A stretch of DNA of 52,336 nt from an uncultured Christensenellaceae bacterium. Lineage in GTDB: Bacteria > Bacillota > Clostridia > Christensenellales > UBA3700. How positions within the stretch are numbered: the stretch's first letter is position 1; each line of letters begins with the position of its first letter. The notes under the pieces were generated by a model. The model was not told the DNA's origin and searched no databases. It saw only the letters and a list, made by a program, of their open reading frames with translations. Of the stretch, positions 1 to 8,762 are shown piece by piece. The position numbers and the translations under genes were made by a program. The stretch is taken from contig CALWRI010000013.1 of assembly GCA_944383905.1 (NCBI GenBank), forward strand, positions 1 through 52,336, in the 5' to 3' direction.

Positions 1-947
1 TTGGTCGGATGCTCGTAACTACCCGGCACTTCCCTTGTACCGTTTGTCGATATGATAGCGAACTCCGCGTCTATCTTATCCAAAAACGCCTGCGTTGTGG
101 AACTTTTCGAACCGTGATGTCCGACCTTGAGTATATCCGTGTCGATATTGTCGAGATAGCCTTTCCCGAGGACGTATTCTTCTGTCATCTCGTTGGCGTC
201 GCCGGTCAGCACGATCGTCCTTTCCGCGTATTCGAGAAGGCATATCGGAGAAACGGCGTTTATCTTTTCGGCATTGGTGCCCGTGGGATAATCGGCTTCG
301 TCAAAGGAATAGCATTTCATCTCCCACTTTTCGCCGCTTATCGTATATGCGCCGACGTTGTTGTTGTACGTTGCTTTGACGGTGCTTCCTTTTTCGTCGG
401 TATAAGTCTCCTCTTTTGCCGCTTCGAGCAGTTTGAGCCATGTACTGCTGTCCTGCGCCTTTTCAAGCGGCATATAAAGCGACTTTATTTCATAATTGTC
501 GAGCAGTTTTTTCGCTTCGCGGATATGATCATAATCGCCGTGAGTGATGAACAGATAATCTATCTGCGTGACCTTTCTCTCCTGCAAAAACTCGTTGGCG
601 TGATTCCACGGAGACGTGGAGCCGAACTCGCTGCCGATATCCATCATCATATTCTTGCCGTCGGGAAAAGCAATGTATATGCAGTCGCCCTGTCCTATGT
701 CGAGGACGGTCATCTCGAGCGTATCGCCCGTGACGTAGGGATTGTCTTCCTTACCGCCGCCGCTGCCTATATCCGAAGTCGGATCGTCCTTTTGAATGAA
801 CGAAGCCAGAATCTCGTTGAACACGTCGGGTTTGAAATACCACAGCGCGACGAGCGCAGCAATGACAACGAGCACGACCACGGCAAAGAAAATTATTTTG
901 CCTTTGCTTGCCTTCTTTTTGCGTTTTGCCGTTTTTGCCTTTGCCAT
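1..947 (-). CDS. ComEC-like metallo-beta-lactamase-fold protein, C-terminus cut by window edge
   Basis: Translating the minus strand from the ATG at 947 gives a lysine-rich start, one membrane segment at about residues 16-37, then a metallo-beta-lactamase domain. The motifs VLDIGQGDC, MMMDIGSEFG and ITHGDYDHI are those of the secreted ComEC/Rec2 C-terminal-type hydrolases. LKVGHHGSK near the visible end is the family's second metal-binding segment. The ORF is open to base 3, so only a short C-terminal piece is missing. The ATG lies one base after the stop of the MFS gene upstream, so the two are probably co-transcribed and translationally coupled. The membrane segment suggests the hydrolase domain sits outside the cell, anchored to the membrane. 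Family members of this kind are often lone phosphodiesterase-like enzymes rather than competence channels; the eight-pass ComEC channel is absent here. The substrate is unknown. Confidence 0.85.
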   Translation of the reverse strand, partial: MAKAKTAKRKKKASKGKIIFFAVVVLVVIAALVALWYFKPDVFNEILASFIQKDDPTSDIGSGGGKEDNPYVTGDTLEMTVLDIGQGDCIYIAFPDGKNMMMDIGSEFGSTSPWNHANEFLQERKVTQIDYLFITHGDYDHIREAKKLLDNYEIKSLYMPLEKAQDSSTWLKLLEAAKEETYTDEKGSTVKATYNNNVGAYTISGEKWEMKCYSFDEADYPTGTNAEKINAVSPICLLEYAERTIVLTGDANEMTEEYVLGKGYLDNIDTDILKVGHHGSKSSTTQAFLDKIDAEFAIISTNGTREVPGSYEHPT

Positions 948-948
948 G

Positions 949-2535
949 TCAGTCCTCCTCGGCAAAATACTCTATCACCTTTTTCTTCTTCTCGGGCTTG
1001 TTGTCGCCGTGCTTTGTAAAGAACATCGTGAAGAACGCGACCGCAATACAGCACACCCCGTAAACGAAGATCATGCTTTCGCCGCCCTCCGGCACCGCGT
1101 CGAGGATAAGACCCGCGAAGAACGGAGTCACTGCCTGCGCAGTCATCGAAGCGACGTAATAATAACCGGTATATTGTCCGACGTTGCTGCCCTTCGCCAG
1201 CTCCACCACCATCGGCAGCGTGTTGACGTTGATGATAACGAGACCGAATCCCGCGATCAGGAAACACGCGGTAAACGCCACCTTGAGCAGCACCGCGTTG
1301 CTGTTGAAGCTGCCGTCGTTGAGGAATATGCACGGCAGGAACGCGGCAACGGCAATCACGACGCCGATAAGGATCGTCTTTTTTCTGCCCAGCTTGCCCG
1401 CCATAAGCGCAACGGGGAGAAGCGCTATCGCGCCGCCTGCGCCGTTGAGGATATTTATTATTCCGACAAAGCTGTCTTCCATTTTGAGCACGTTTGTCGC
1501 ATAGGTCGAAAGATGGGTTTTTATCGCGTTCCAACCCATAAACCACATAAACACCGTGGCAAGAATGAGCACGAAAGAGACGACCTTTTCTTTGGGAAGT
1601 CTGCTGTAAGTCGCTACTTCTTCTTCGTCAACGACGTTCCATTTCTTCTCTTCCTCAAGCCTCTCCGCGACAAACTTTTTCTCTCTGACGGTGCATAGGA
1701 ACGCGACGAGCATTACTATCATCACTCCCGCCAGCGTGAAGAACAACGCGAGGTGGGATTGGTATCTCTCCTTTGCGAGAAGCGTGTACAGGATTATCGA
1801 AGCGAGACCGCCGGCGCCGCCCATAAAGGTGATTATCGCGTTAGCCTGCGAGCGCAAAGGCTTGGGCGTAACGTCGGGCATCAGCGCGATCGCGGGAGAT
1901 CTGTACGAGGACATCGACACGAGCACGCCGAAAAGCGCAATGATGAAAAACACGAAGATCGTGGGTTGAGCTTTGGTAACGCTTGCCGCAAGCGCCGTCT
2001 GCGCGTCGTAATACGAGGTCAGGAATTTGTTGAAAGACACAAGCTGTTCTCCGGCAAGCACGTTTTTCGCCTCGTCGATACCGCCCGCCTCCGTGACCTT
2101 TTGCCAAAGCTCCTGTATCTGCGCGGTCCACGCGTCGGCATTGAGTAATCCTTTGTCGACAAGCACCTGCGGATTTGTGATGCTCGCGTCCATGACCTTG
2201 CCGTATTGGACGTTCTCGATGATTATCATCACAACCATAAAGACGACCGCCGCAAGCGTTCCTATGACGATGAACGTCGTGCGCCTGCCGTACTTTGCCT
2301 TTGTGTATTTGTCCGAAAGATGCCCGAAAAACGGGAGAAGGAAAATCGCGAGAAGGTTGTCAAGACCCATGACCAGACCGTACTGCGTCGCGTTGAGTCC
2401 GAAAACACGGTTGAGAATGAGCGGCATGATGTAGTCGTATACTTCCCAAAAACACATTATGCCCATAAACGCAAAGCCGACGACAAGCGTGCGCTTTACG
2501 TTGAGTGACATAACGGAATCGTCTTTCTGTTTCAT
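949..2535 (-). CDS. Major facilitator superfamily transporter (sugar symporter type)
   Basis: This 528-residue protein has about twelve hydrophobic segments and MFS landmarks: GHLSDKYTKAKYGRRTTFIVIG after the second or third segment and a second half beginning near FVLILATVFMWFMGWN. A polar stretch at about residues 110-180 between two membrane segments is longer than usual. The overall look is that of the GPH/SLC45-like sugar transporters, but the substrate cannot be read from sequence. The start is supported by a strong ribosome binding site (TAAGGAGAG) a few bases upstream and a promoter at 2608-2636. The ComEC-like gene follows after one base, forming a two-gene operon. A fragment of a similar transporter C-terminus is found at 51744-52082. 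Confidence 0.85.
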   Translation of the reverse strand: MKQKDDSVMSLNVKRTLVVGFAFMGIMCFWEVYDYIMPLILNRVFGLNATQYGLVMGLDNLLAIFLLPFFGHLSDKYTKAKYGRRTTFIVIGTLAAVVFMVVMIIIENVQYGKVMDASITNPQVLVDKGLLNADAWTAQIQELWQKVTEAGGIDEAKNVLAGEQLVSFNKFLTSYYDAQTALAASVTKAQPTIFVFFIIALFGVLVSMSSYRSPAIALMPDVTPKPLRSQANAIITFMGGAGGLASIILYTLLAKERYQSHLALFFTLAGVMIVMLVAFLCTVREKKFVAERLEEEKKWNVVDEEEVATYSRLPKEKVVSFVLILATVFMWFMGWNAIKTHLSTYATNVLKMEDSFVGIINILNGAGGAIALLPVALMAGKLGRKKTILIGVVIAVAAFLPCIFLNDGSFNSNAVLLKVAFTACFLIAGFGLVIINVNTLPMVVELAKGSNVGQYTGYYYVASMTAQAVTPFFAGLILDAVPEGGESMIFVYGVCCIAVAFFTMFFTKHGDNKPEKKKKVIEYFAEED

Positions 2536-2607
2536 AATCTCTCCTTAATATCAATTTGTTACTTCAGCGCGCATGCGCGCCGTTATAATAATAACACCCT
2601 ACTTGAC

Positions 2608-2636
2608 AGTATAACAGTATTGACGTCATTTTTCAA
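2608..2636 (-). promoter_or_regulatory. Sigma-A promoter for the MFS/ComEC-like operon
   Basis: On the minus strand, TTGAAA (2636-2631) is followed after 17 bases by TATACT (2613-2608), about 70 bases upstream of the MFS start. It lies back to back with the pot operon promoter. Confidence 0.7.
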
Positions 2637-2782
2637 TAATATTGGATAATTTTCCGATCTCCGAAACAACCTGATCGAAAATCGGAAAACCGCGCGTTTC
2701 TCCGTTTTGAGCAACGCCGGGCGGGCAGAATTTTTCTGCCCCCGAATATATGAAAAAAACCTTAAAAATTATATGCAAACGC

Positions 2783-2811
2783 TTGACATAAAGCGACATT
2801 ATTTTTATAAT
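2783..2811 (+). promoter_or_regulatory. Consensus sigma-A promoter for the polyamine uptake operon
   Basis: TTGACA (2783-2788) and TATAAT (2806-2811) are both perfect consensus hexamers separated by exactly 17 bases. Transcription would start near 2818, leaving an untranslated leader of about 90 bases before the regulator gene. Such a strong core promoter suggests that control is by repression, plausibly by the HTH-cupin protein it drives. Confidence 0.85.
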
Positions 2812-2907
2812 CATCTTGTTTAATAAAAATAAACTCGCTGTTTATTATGTCAAATTATAAAAAACGTCGGGTTTAACAATACTAAACACTCAAGAGGAGG
2901 CTTTCAG

Positions 2908-3441
2908 ATGGATATAGGCGGAAAACTCAAAGCCATGCGACTTCAATGCGGTCTGACCCAGGAAGAGCTCGCCGACCGTTGCGAACTGACGAAAGGCTAT
3001 ATTTCGCAGCTCGAAAACAATCTGACCAGCCCTTCGATCGCTACCCTGATCGACATCCTCACCGCTCTCGGAAGCAATCTGAAAAGTTTTTTCAGCGAGG
3101 ATACCGAAGAACAGATAGTATTTGGCGAGGGTGACTTTTTCGTCAAGGAAAGCGACGGTCAGACCATCACCTGGCTTGTCCCCAACAGTCAGAAAAACGA
3201 GATGGAGCCGATACTCGTCAAGCTGGATCCTCACACGCAATCGACCGAGGATATGCCGCACGAGGGAGAGGAGTTCGGATATCTTCTTAAAGGAAGCGCC
3301 GTGCTTCACATCGGCAAGCATACCCACTCTCTTAAGCAAGGCGACTCCTTTTATTTCACCGCGCATAAAAGACATTACGTCGAAAACCGTTTTGACGAAA
3401 TTTGCGAGCTCTTATGGGTGAGCAGCCCACCGACATTCTGA
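2908..3441 (+). CDS. HTH (XRE)-cupin transcriptional regulator of the pot operon
   Basis: This 177-residue protein has an N-terminal Cro/C1-type helix-turn-helix (about residues 5-60, with LTQEELADRCELTKGYISQLE) and a C-terminal cupin domain (about 105-172, with EEFGYLLKGSAVLHIG). This is the architecture of PuuR and related polyamine-linked regulators. The start has AGGAGG placed about 8 bases upstream. It is the first gene of the operon and ends 18 bases before potA, so its likely role is to sense polyamine or a related metabolite and autoregulate the transporter. The operon position is seen; the ligand is inferred. Confidence 0.88.
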   Translation: MDIGGKLKAMRLQCGLTQEELADRCELTKGYISQLENNLTSPSIATLIDILTALGSNLKSFFSEDTEEQIVFGEGDFFVKESDGQTITWLVPNSQKNEMEPILVKLDPHTQSTEDMPHEGEEFGYLLKGSAVLHIGKHTHSLKQGDSFYFTAHKRHYVENRFDEICELLWVSSPPTF

Positions 3442-3459
3442 TATACGGGAGATAAGACA

Positions 3460-5106
3460 ATGGCAGAAAAAATTACGACCGACAACCAGGAATATATCAT
3501 CGAACTCAACGGTCTCACCAAAATTTATGACGGTAAGACCGTGGTCGACCATATCGATCTCAAGATAAAACGCGGAGAATTCGTGACCCTGCTCGGCCCC
3601 AGCGGTTGCGGCAAGACGACCACTCTGCGCATGATCGCGGGTTTTGAAAAGCCGGACGACGGCACGATCAGGCTCGAGGGCAAGGACATTGCGGATCTTC
3701 CCCCGTACAAGCGCCCCGTAAACACCGTGTTTCAGAAATACGCGCTCTTCCCTCATCTGAACGTATACAAAAACATCGCTTTCGGTCTCAAACTCAAAAA
3801 GGTGGAAGTGACCAAAAAAACCTTAACCGGAAAGACGGTGACGAAACTCGTCAACATGGCTTATATGCCCGTCGAACAGAAAGTCATAAAAAAAGACGGC
3901 AGCGAGATCGTAAAGACCGTCCCTTTCTGCCGCTCCTATCAGATGATGACCGTGACGACCAAAAAAGGCGTGAGAAAAGTCAAAAAGGTGAATATGTACA
4001 AGAAATTCATCGACGACAAGGTCAGACACGCTCTGAAAATCGTCGGACTTTCGGACTACGAGGACCGCGACGTCAACAGCCTTTCGGGCGGTCAGCAACA
4101 GAGAGTCGCCATTGCCCGCGCTATCGTCAACGAGCCGCAGATACTTCTCCTCGACGAGCCGCTCGGCGCGCTCGACCTCAAAATGAGACAGGAAATGCAG
4201 CTCGAGCTCAAAGATATGCACAAAAAGCTGGGCATCACATTCATATACGTCACCCACGATCAGGAAGAAGCGCTCACGATGAGCGATACGATCGTCGTAA
4301 TGAAGGACGGCGTCATCATGCAGGAAGGCACCCCGATCGAGATCTACAACGAGCCTCAAAGCGCATACGTCGCAGACTTTATCGGCGAATCCAACATCCT
4401 CGACGGCGTTATGCCCGAGGATAAGAAGGTTGTGTTTGCGGGCGCGGAATTCGAATGCGTCGACACAGGCTTTGCCCCGAACGAAGAAGTCGACGTCGTT
4501 GTCCGTCCCGAAGATTGGGTCATCAAACGCGAAGGCAACGGCATCTTAAACGGCGAAATAACCGGCTGTATGTTCCGCGGCGTTCATTACGAGATGACCT
4601 GCCTCGCAGGCGGATACGAGCTCATTCTCCACAACACGGTCGAATACAAACCCGGTAGAAAGATCGGACTTTACGTCGATCCCGAAAACATACAGATCAT
4701 GAAAAAGCAGCATGTGACAAACCGCTTCAATTGCGATATCCTGTCCAACACATCGCTGTCCATACTCGGCGCCGCTTATGAATTCAATCCCGAATCCCTG
4801 TTCGATAACTGCGTTTACGACGCTGAAAACGACGTTGTAACGATAGACGGGGTGCAGGCGGACCTCAAGGGCAAATCCTACGTCGTTTCCGTCGACTTTG
4901 ACAAAATCGATCTCACGGACAGCGAAGAAGAAGCCCCCCTTGCAGGCAATGTTGAGAGCATGATATACAAAGGCAAAAACTATATCGTCGACATCAAGAC
5001 CGACGACAACAGCCACATCTACGCGGATACCGAATACCTGTGGGACAAAGGCGACAGAGTCGGCATAGCGATCGACAAAAACGACTTCAGACTCGTTAAG
5101 GAGTGA
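3460..5106 (+). CDS. potA: Spermidine/putrescine ABC transporter ATPase PotA with a large internal insert
   Basis: This is the cytoplasmic ATPase that energises polyamine import through PotB and PotC. The Walker A (GPSGCGKTT, about residues 46-54), Q-loop (Q92), ABC signature (LSGGQQQ, 208-214), Walker B (ILLLDEP, 228-234) and H-loop (THDQEE) are all intact. It has 548 residues against about 370-380 in classical PotA. Two expansions explain this. First, a lysine-rich insert of about 60-70 residues (roughly 113-183) lies between the Q-loop and the signature, in the helical subdomain. Second, there is an extra C-terminal region of about 120 residues after the usual TOBE-like regulatory domain. 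The stop codon overlaps the ribosome binding site of potB, 4 bases away, so the two are coupled. Confidence 0.95.
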   Translation: MAEKITTDNQEYIIELNGLTKIYDGKTVVDHIDLKIKRGEFVTLLGPSGCGKTTTLRMIAGFEKPDDGTIRLEGKDIADLPPYKRPVNTVFQKYALFPHLNVYKNIAFGLKLKKVEVTKKTLTGKTVTKLVNMAYMPVEQKVIKKDGSEIVKTVPFCRSYQMMTVTTKKGVRKVKKVNMYKKFIDDKVRHALKIVGLSDYEDRDVNSLSGGQQQRVAIARAIVNEPQILLLDEPLGALDLKMRQEMQLELKDMHKKLGITFIYVTHDQEEALTMSDTIVVMKDGVIMQEGTPIEIYNEPQSAYVADFIGESNILDGVMPEDKKVVFAGAEFECVDTGFAPNEEVDVVVRPEDWVIKREGNGILNGEITGCMFRGVHYEMTCLAGGYELILHNTVEYKPGRKIGLYVDPENIQIMKKQHVTNRFNCDILSNTSLSILGAAYEFNPESLFDNCVYDAENDVVTIDGVQADLKGKSYVVSVDFDKIDLTDSEEEAPLAGNVESMIYKGKNYIVDIKTDDNSHIYADTEYLWDKGDRVGIAIDKNDFRLVKE

Positions 5107-5110
5107 GACA

Positions 5111-5929
5111 ATGAAGAAACCCGCTTCAAAGTTTGCAGGCTTCACGAGAAAATACGCCGCTCTCCCGTACGGAGTTTTCATGGCGGTTTTCGTTGTGTTT
5201 CCGCTGATAGTCCTGCTTTTGTATTCCTTCTGCGAGACAGCTGACGGATCGCTGTCCTTCCAATTCACTTTCGACAATTTCAAAAAGGTGTTTTCGGAAG
5301 ACAACTTCTCGATGCTGATAAATTCTCTGCTCGTCGGACTTTATACCACGGTAATATGCCTTTTGATAGGATACCCCGTCGCGTACCTGCTTGCCAACAA
5401 AAACTACAACCGATCATCCGTGGTCGTCATGTTGTTTATGCTGCCGATGTGGGTCAACTTTCTGCTCCGTACGCTCGCAACCAAAGCGATGCTCGAGTTC
5501 TTCGGCATTTCGATGGGTATGGGCACGGTCGTATTCGGCATGGTATACAACTTCTTGCCTTTTATGATATTGCCGATATATACGACGATACAAAAGATAG
5601 ATTATTCTCTTATAGAAGGCGCGGCAGACCTGGGCGCTTCAGCGAGAGTTACTTTCTGGAAAGTCACTGTACCTCTCTCTCTGCCCGGCGTGTTCAGCGG
5701 CATAACGATGGTATTTACCCCGACGATAACCACGTTTGCGATCTCCAAAATGCTGTCTAACAGCAAGATCTCTCTGATCGGTGACTATATCGATCAACAA
5801 GTGAAGCACCTCAATTACAACGTCGCCAGCGCGATCTCCTTCGTTATAATAATCATCGTCGGAATATCCATGATAATTCTCAACAAATACGATAAAGAAA
5901 GCACGAATCAAGGAGGCGGATTATGGTAA
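5111..5929 (+). CDS. potB: Spermidine/putrescine ABC transporter permease PotB
   Basis: This 272-residue inner-membrane permease has six predicted membrane segments. The cytoplasmic coupling loop is present: EGAADLGASARVTFWKVTVPLSLPG matches the EAA motif that docks on the ATPase. Length and order (after potA, before potC) match the standard potABCD layout. The ribosome binding site AAGGAG overlaps the end of potA. The end overlaps potC by 7 bases, so translation is coupled. Confidence 0.95.
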   Translation: MKKPASKFAGFTRKYAALPYGVFMAVFVVFPLIVLLLYSFCETADGSLSFQFTFDNFKKVFSEDNFSMLINSLLVGLYTTVICLLIGYPVAYLLANKNYNRSSVVVMLFMLPMWVNFLLRTLATKAMLEFFGISMGMGTVVFGMVYNFLPFMILPIYTTIQKIDYSLIEGAADLGASARVTFWKVTVPLSLPGVFSGITMVFTPTITTFAISKMLSNSKISLIGDYIDQQVKHLNYNVASAISFVIIIIVGISMIILNKYDKESTNQGGGLW

Positions 5930-6783
5930 AAAAGATAATGGCAAAGACCTTTCTCGGCACCGTTCTCGCAGCAATGTATCTGCCGATACTGTGGCTCATC
6001 GTGTTTTCGTTCACCAATACTACGAGCATTTCTTCATGGAGAGGATTTTCGTTTGACGCGTATATAGAGCTCTTCACAGGCTCCAACAGCGACGACATCC
6101 TGAAGGCGATAATAAACACGCTGATAATTGCCGTATGCGCCAGCGCCATATCGACCGTACTCGGCACCGCCGCGGCAATAGGCATCAACAGCGTAAAAAG
6201 CAAAAAAATCAAATTCGCGTACAAACAAACCAACCAGATCCCGATGGTAAACAGTGAGATCGTCACCGCAATTTCGCTCATGCTGCTATTCGGAATGTTC
6301 CGATCCTTCATCGTGCTCGAAGGCGAGGTACAGCTGATAAACGTGATACTCGCGCACACGACGTTCTGCACTCCCTATGTGCTTCTCAACGTCCTGCCGA
6401 GACTTCAACAGTCGGACAACAAGATGTACGAAGCTGCCATGGACCTCGGCTGTACGCCCACGCAAGCGCTGTGGAAAGTCGTTATCCCCGACATTCTTCC
6501 CGGCATAATAATGGGATTCATAATGTCGGTCACGCTTTCTATCGACGACTTCGTGATCACTCAATTCACTCTGGACGGAGGCATATACACGCTCAGCACG
6601 CTGATATACTCCAAAGCCAGCGGCAAAAAGCCTCTGCCGATAGAAATGCGTGCGCTCAGCACGATAATCTTTATCGTCATTGCCGCACTGTTGCTCTATG
6701 CCAACCATAAATCCACTTCCGAACAAAAAAAGAAAAAAACAAACACGGGTGCAAAAAAAAGCCCAAAGAGGAGTAAAATATGA
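5923..6783 (+). CDS. potC: Spermidine/putrescine ABC transporter permease PotC
   Basis: This 286-residue second permease subunit has six predicted membrane segments and the EAA loop EAAMDLGCTPTQALWKVVIP (about residues 167-186). It pairs with PotB to form the channel for polyamines delivered by PotD. The ATG lies inside the last codons of potB with AGGAGG just upstream, and its own stop overlaps the potD start in an ATGA junction. The C-terminal tail is unusually rich in lysine (about 15 basic residues in the last 25), probably on the cytoplasmic side. Confidence 0.95.
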   Translation: MVKKIMAKTFLGTVLAAMYLPILWLIVFSFTNTTSISSWRGFSFDAYIELFTGSNSDDILKAIINTLIIAVCASAISTVLGTAAAIGINSVKSKKIKFAYKQTNQIPMVNSEIVTAISLMLLFGMFRSFIVLEGEVQLINVILAHTTFCTPYVLLNVLPRLQQSDNKMYEAAMDLGCTPTQALWKVVIPDILPGIIMGFIMSVTLSIDDFVITQFTLDGGIYTLSTLIYSKASGKKPLPIEMRALSTIIFIVIAALLLYANHKSTSEQKKKKTNTGAKKSPKRSKI

Positions 6784-8036
6784 AAAAAAGAATTTTGATT
6801 TTGTTTCTCATTGTTGCATTTGCAGGTCTCAGCCTGCTTCCCCTCTTGACCGGATGTACTCCGAGAGAAGAGATTCTCAAAGTCTACAACTGGGACGAAT
6901 ACATCGACGAAAGCATCTTTGAAGAGTTCGAGGAGTATTACACCGCTCTGACCGGCAAGAAAATCAAAATCCAGTACGACACCTTTGTCGACAACGAGAC
7001 TATGTACCAGAAAGTCGTTGGCAAACACGTCGACTATGACGTCGTGTGCCCTTCCGATTACATGATCGAGAAGATGAAGACAAATGGCTATCTCGTTGAG
7101 CTCAACAAAGATCTCGGCAACGACGTAAACGGTCAACCCATAGAGGATTACCGCACAGGAGCTGCGTCTTTCCTTTCCGACGGCACGACTTTCAAGTACG
7201 ACATCGGCAACGTATATTCCTATCCTTATATGTGGGGTACGATGGGCATCCTGTACAACACCGAAAAGGTGGACTACTCTGACCTCGAAAGCAAAGGTTG
7301 GGGTATCCTGTGGGACAAAAAGTACAGCGGCAAGATCGATATGAAAGACAGCGTCAGAGACAGCTATGCGATCGCTTCTCTTTACACCTTCAAGAATCCC
7401 GCTTCCAAGTATTACGACGCCGAAATGACGCTCGACAGAGCCGTCAACGCTACCGAGGCGGCAGACCGCGAAAAGGTCAAAGAAATGCTTATTGCTCAAA
7501 AGCCGCTCCTTTACAGCTATGAGTCCGATCAGGGCAAGCAGACCGTTGCGGACGGTATCTATACCTACATGACCCTGCAGTGGTCCGGCGACGCTGTATA
7601 CGCACGCGACGAGCTTGTCTTTGACAAAAACGGAGAACGTATGACTACTCTCGACTATTACATTCCCGCAGAAGGTACCAACCTCTGGTGCGACGGCTGG
7701 TGCATACCCAAGTACGCGGTAAATACCGAGGCGGCAAACCTGTTCATCAACTTTATGTGCCGTCCGGACATCTCCATCAGAAATATGGAGTACATCGGCT
7801 ACACCTCCGCAATAGCGACTCCCGAGATCCTCGAATGGATAGAGGAGAACTACTCTGCCGAAGACTATGATACCGTAGATCTTTCCTACTTCTTCGGTCC
7901 CGACTACACCGCGGTGCCCGTAGACATCGTTCAGTACCCCAGCGCGGCTATAATCGCCAACAGCGCGGTCATGAGAGACTACGGAGACAATCAGGAGCTC
8001 ATGCTCGATCTCTGGACGTCCGTAAAGAACAGCTGA
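6780..8036 (+). CDS. potD: Spermidine/putrescine-binding lipoprotein PotD
   Basis: This 418-residue extracytoplasmic binding protein has a signal peptide ending in the lipobox LLTGC with the lipidated cysteine at residue 26, as expected for a Gram-positive or monoderm cell. The mature start EILKVYNWDEYIDESIFEEF is a hallmark of the PotD/PotF family, as is the later segment DYDVVCPSDYMIEKM. The start overlaps potC by four bases and has GAGGAG upstream. It is the last gene of the operon and is followed by a strong terminator. The ligand (putrescine or spermidine) is not distinguishable here. Confidence 0.95.
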   Translation: MKKRILILFLIVAFAGLSLLPLLTGCTPREEILKVYNWDEYIDESIFEEFEEYYTALTGKKIKIQYDTFVDNETMYQKVVGKHVDYDVVCPSDYMIEKMKTNGYLVELNKDLGNDVNGQPIEDYRTGAASFLSDGTTFKYDIGNVYSYPYMWGTMGILYNTEKVDYSDLESKGWGILWDKKYSGKIDMKDSVRDSYAIASLYTFKNPASKYYDAEMTLDRAVNATEAADREKVKEMLIAQKPLLYSYESDQGKQTVADGIYTYMTLQWSGDAVYARDELVFDKNGERMTTLDYYIPAEGTNLWCDGWCIPKYAVNTEAANLFINFMCRPDISIRNMEYIGYTSAIATPEILEWIEENYSAEDYDTVDLSYFFGPDYTAVPVDIVQYPSAAIIANSAVMRDYGDNQELMLDLWTSVKNS

Positions 8037-8051
8037 CAGGAATGATAAAAA

Positions 8052-8084
8052 AAAGACCTACCCTGCAAAGGGTAGGTCTTTTTA
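8052..8084 (+). terminator. Rho-independent terminator of the pot operon
   Basis: Twelve-base stem AAAGACCTACCC / GGGTAGGTCTTT (8052-8063 with 8070-8081), 6-base loop, then T residues. It begins 15 bases after the potD stop. Confidence 0.92.
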
Positions 8085-8703
8085 TGCGCTGCTTAAGCCC
8101 CTTGTCGAGATGCTTACCGACAGGCGGTTTCGTTTTCCCATGATTTCGCGGAACGCGGCGCATTCTCTTGCGTGCCTATCGGCATACGATCGTTGTGCAG
8201 TACGTTGCGCAAAGCAACTAATCAGACATAATTTCCGATCTGAATCAGCCATAATAAGACGTCAGAAAAGTTTAAGTCTCGTTCCTTATCAAACGCAAAT
8301 GCGCGCCCCCGAACACCACTCGGCGGCATCGTCGTAGGTATAGCGACGTTGAATTTGTTGTCTCGCCTTCCGTTTTTCAATTTACAACGCGCTCTTGCGC
8401 CTTAAGTCGAATTTCGCAAATCTGCGACCTCACGCGACAACGATTAGATGACTGCCTCGGCATAACCGCACCGCCCGCCACATACTCGTAATCTTATCAC
8501 TAGCCACTGACCTCATTGCCTGCCATACTCTGCAGTGCTTTTTTCTTTCCCGACTTACTATAAATGCGGCGATCTGTCCTCTTTTTTCCAAAACGCGACG
8601 CCTACGTTGCCTCCGCAGAGAACGTGACAACTTAAATGATTGCAATTTTGAAATCGTCGTTTGCAGAGCCGTCTTCCGTTCCGGCTCGTTCATCTTTGCG
8701 CAC
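8085..8703. other. Gene-free stretch of about 620 bases between two convergent terminators
   Basis: It lies between the pot terminator and the terminator of the GLUG lipoprotein gene. Open frames here are short, overlap on both strands, lack ribosome binding sites and have unlike-coding composition. I see no tRNA, repeat, hairpin array or promoter of quality. It may be decayed sequence. Confidence 0.6.
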
Positions 8704-8731
8704 AAAAAAACGACCGCGCTTTCGCGCGGCC
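8704..8731 (-). terminator. Terminator of the GLUG/fibronectin lipoprotein gene
   Basis: On the minus strand a GC stem (CCGCGC / GCGCGG, 8714-8719 with 8724-8729, 4-base loop) is followed by seven T residues (8710-8704). It sits about 30 bases after the stop at 8763. Confidence 0.85.
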
Positions 8732-8762
8732 GCAATGCTTTTTTCAGATCGAAACATAAGGT

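Noticed and set aside
2626..2814. 62-codon minus-strand frame between the divergent promoters
   Set aside because: It would cover both promoters and has no ribosome binding site.
8110..8337. 75-codon plus-strand frame in the gene-free region
   Set aside because: No ribosome binding site, no promoter, no domain, and overlapping open frames on the other strand.
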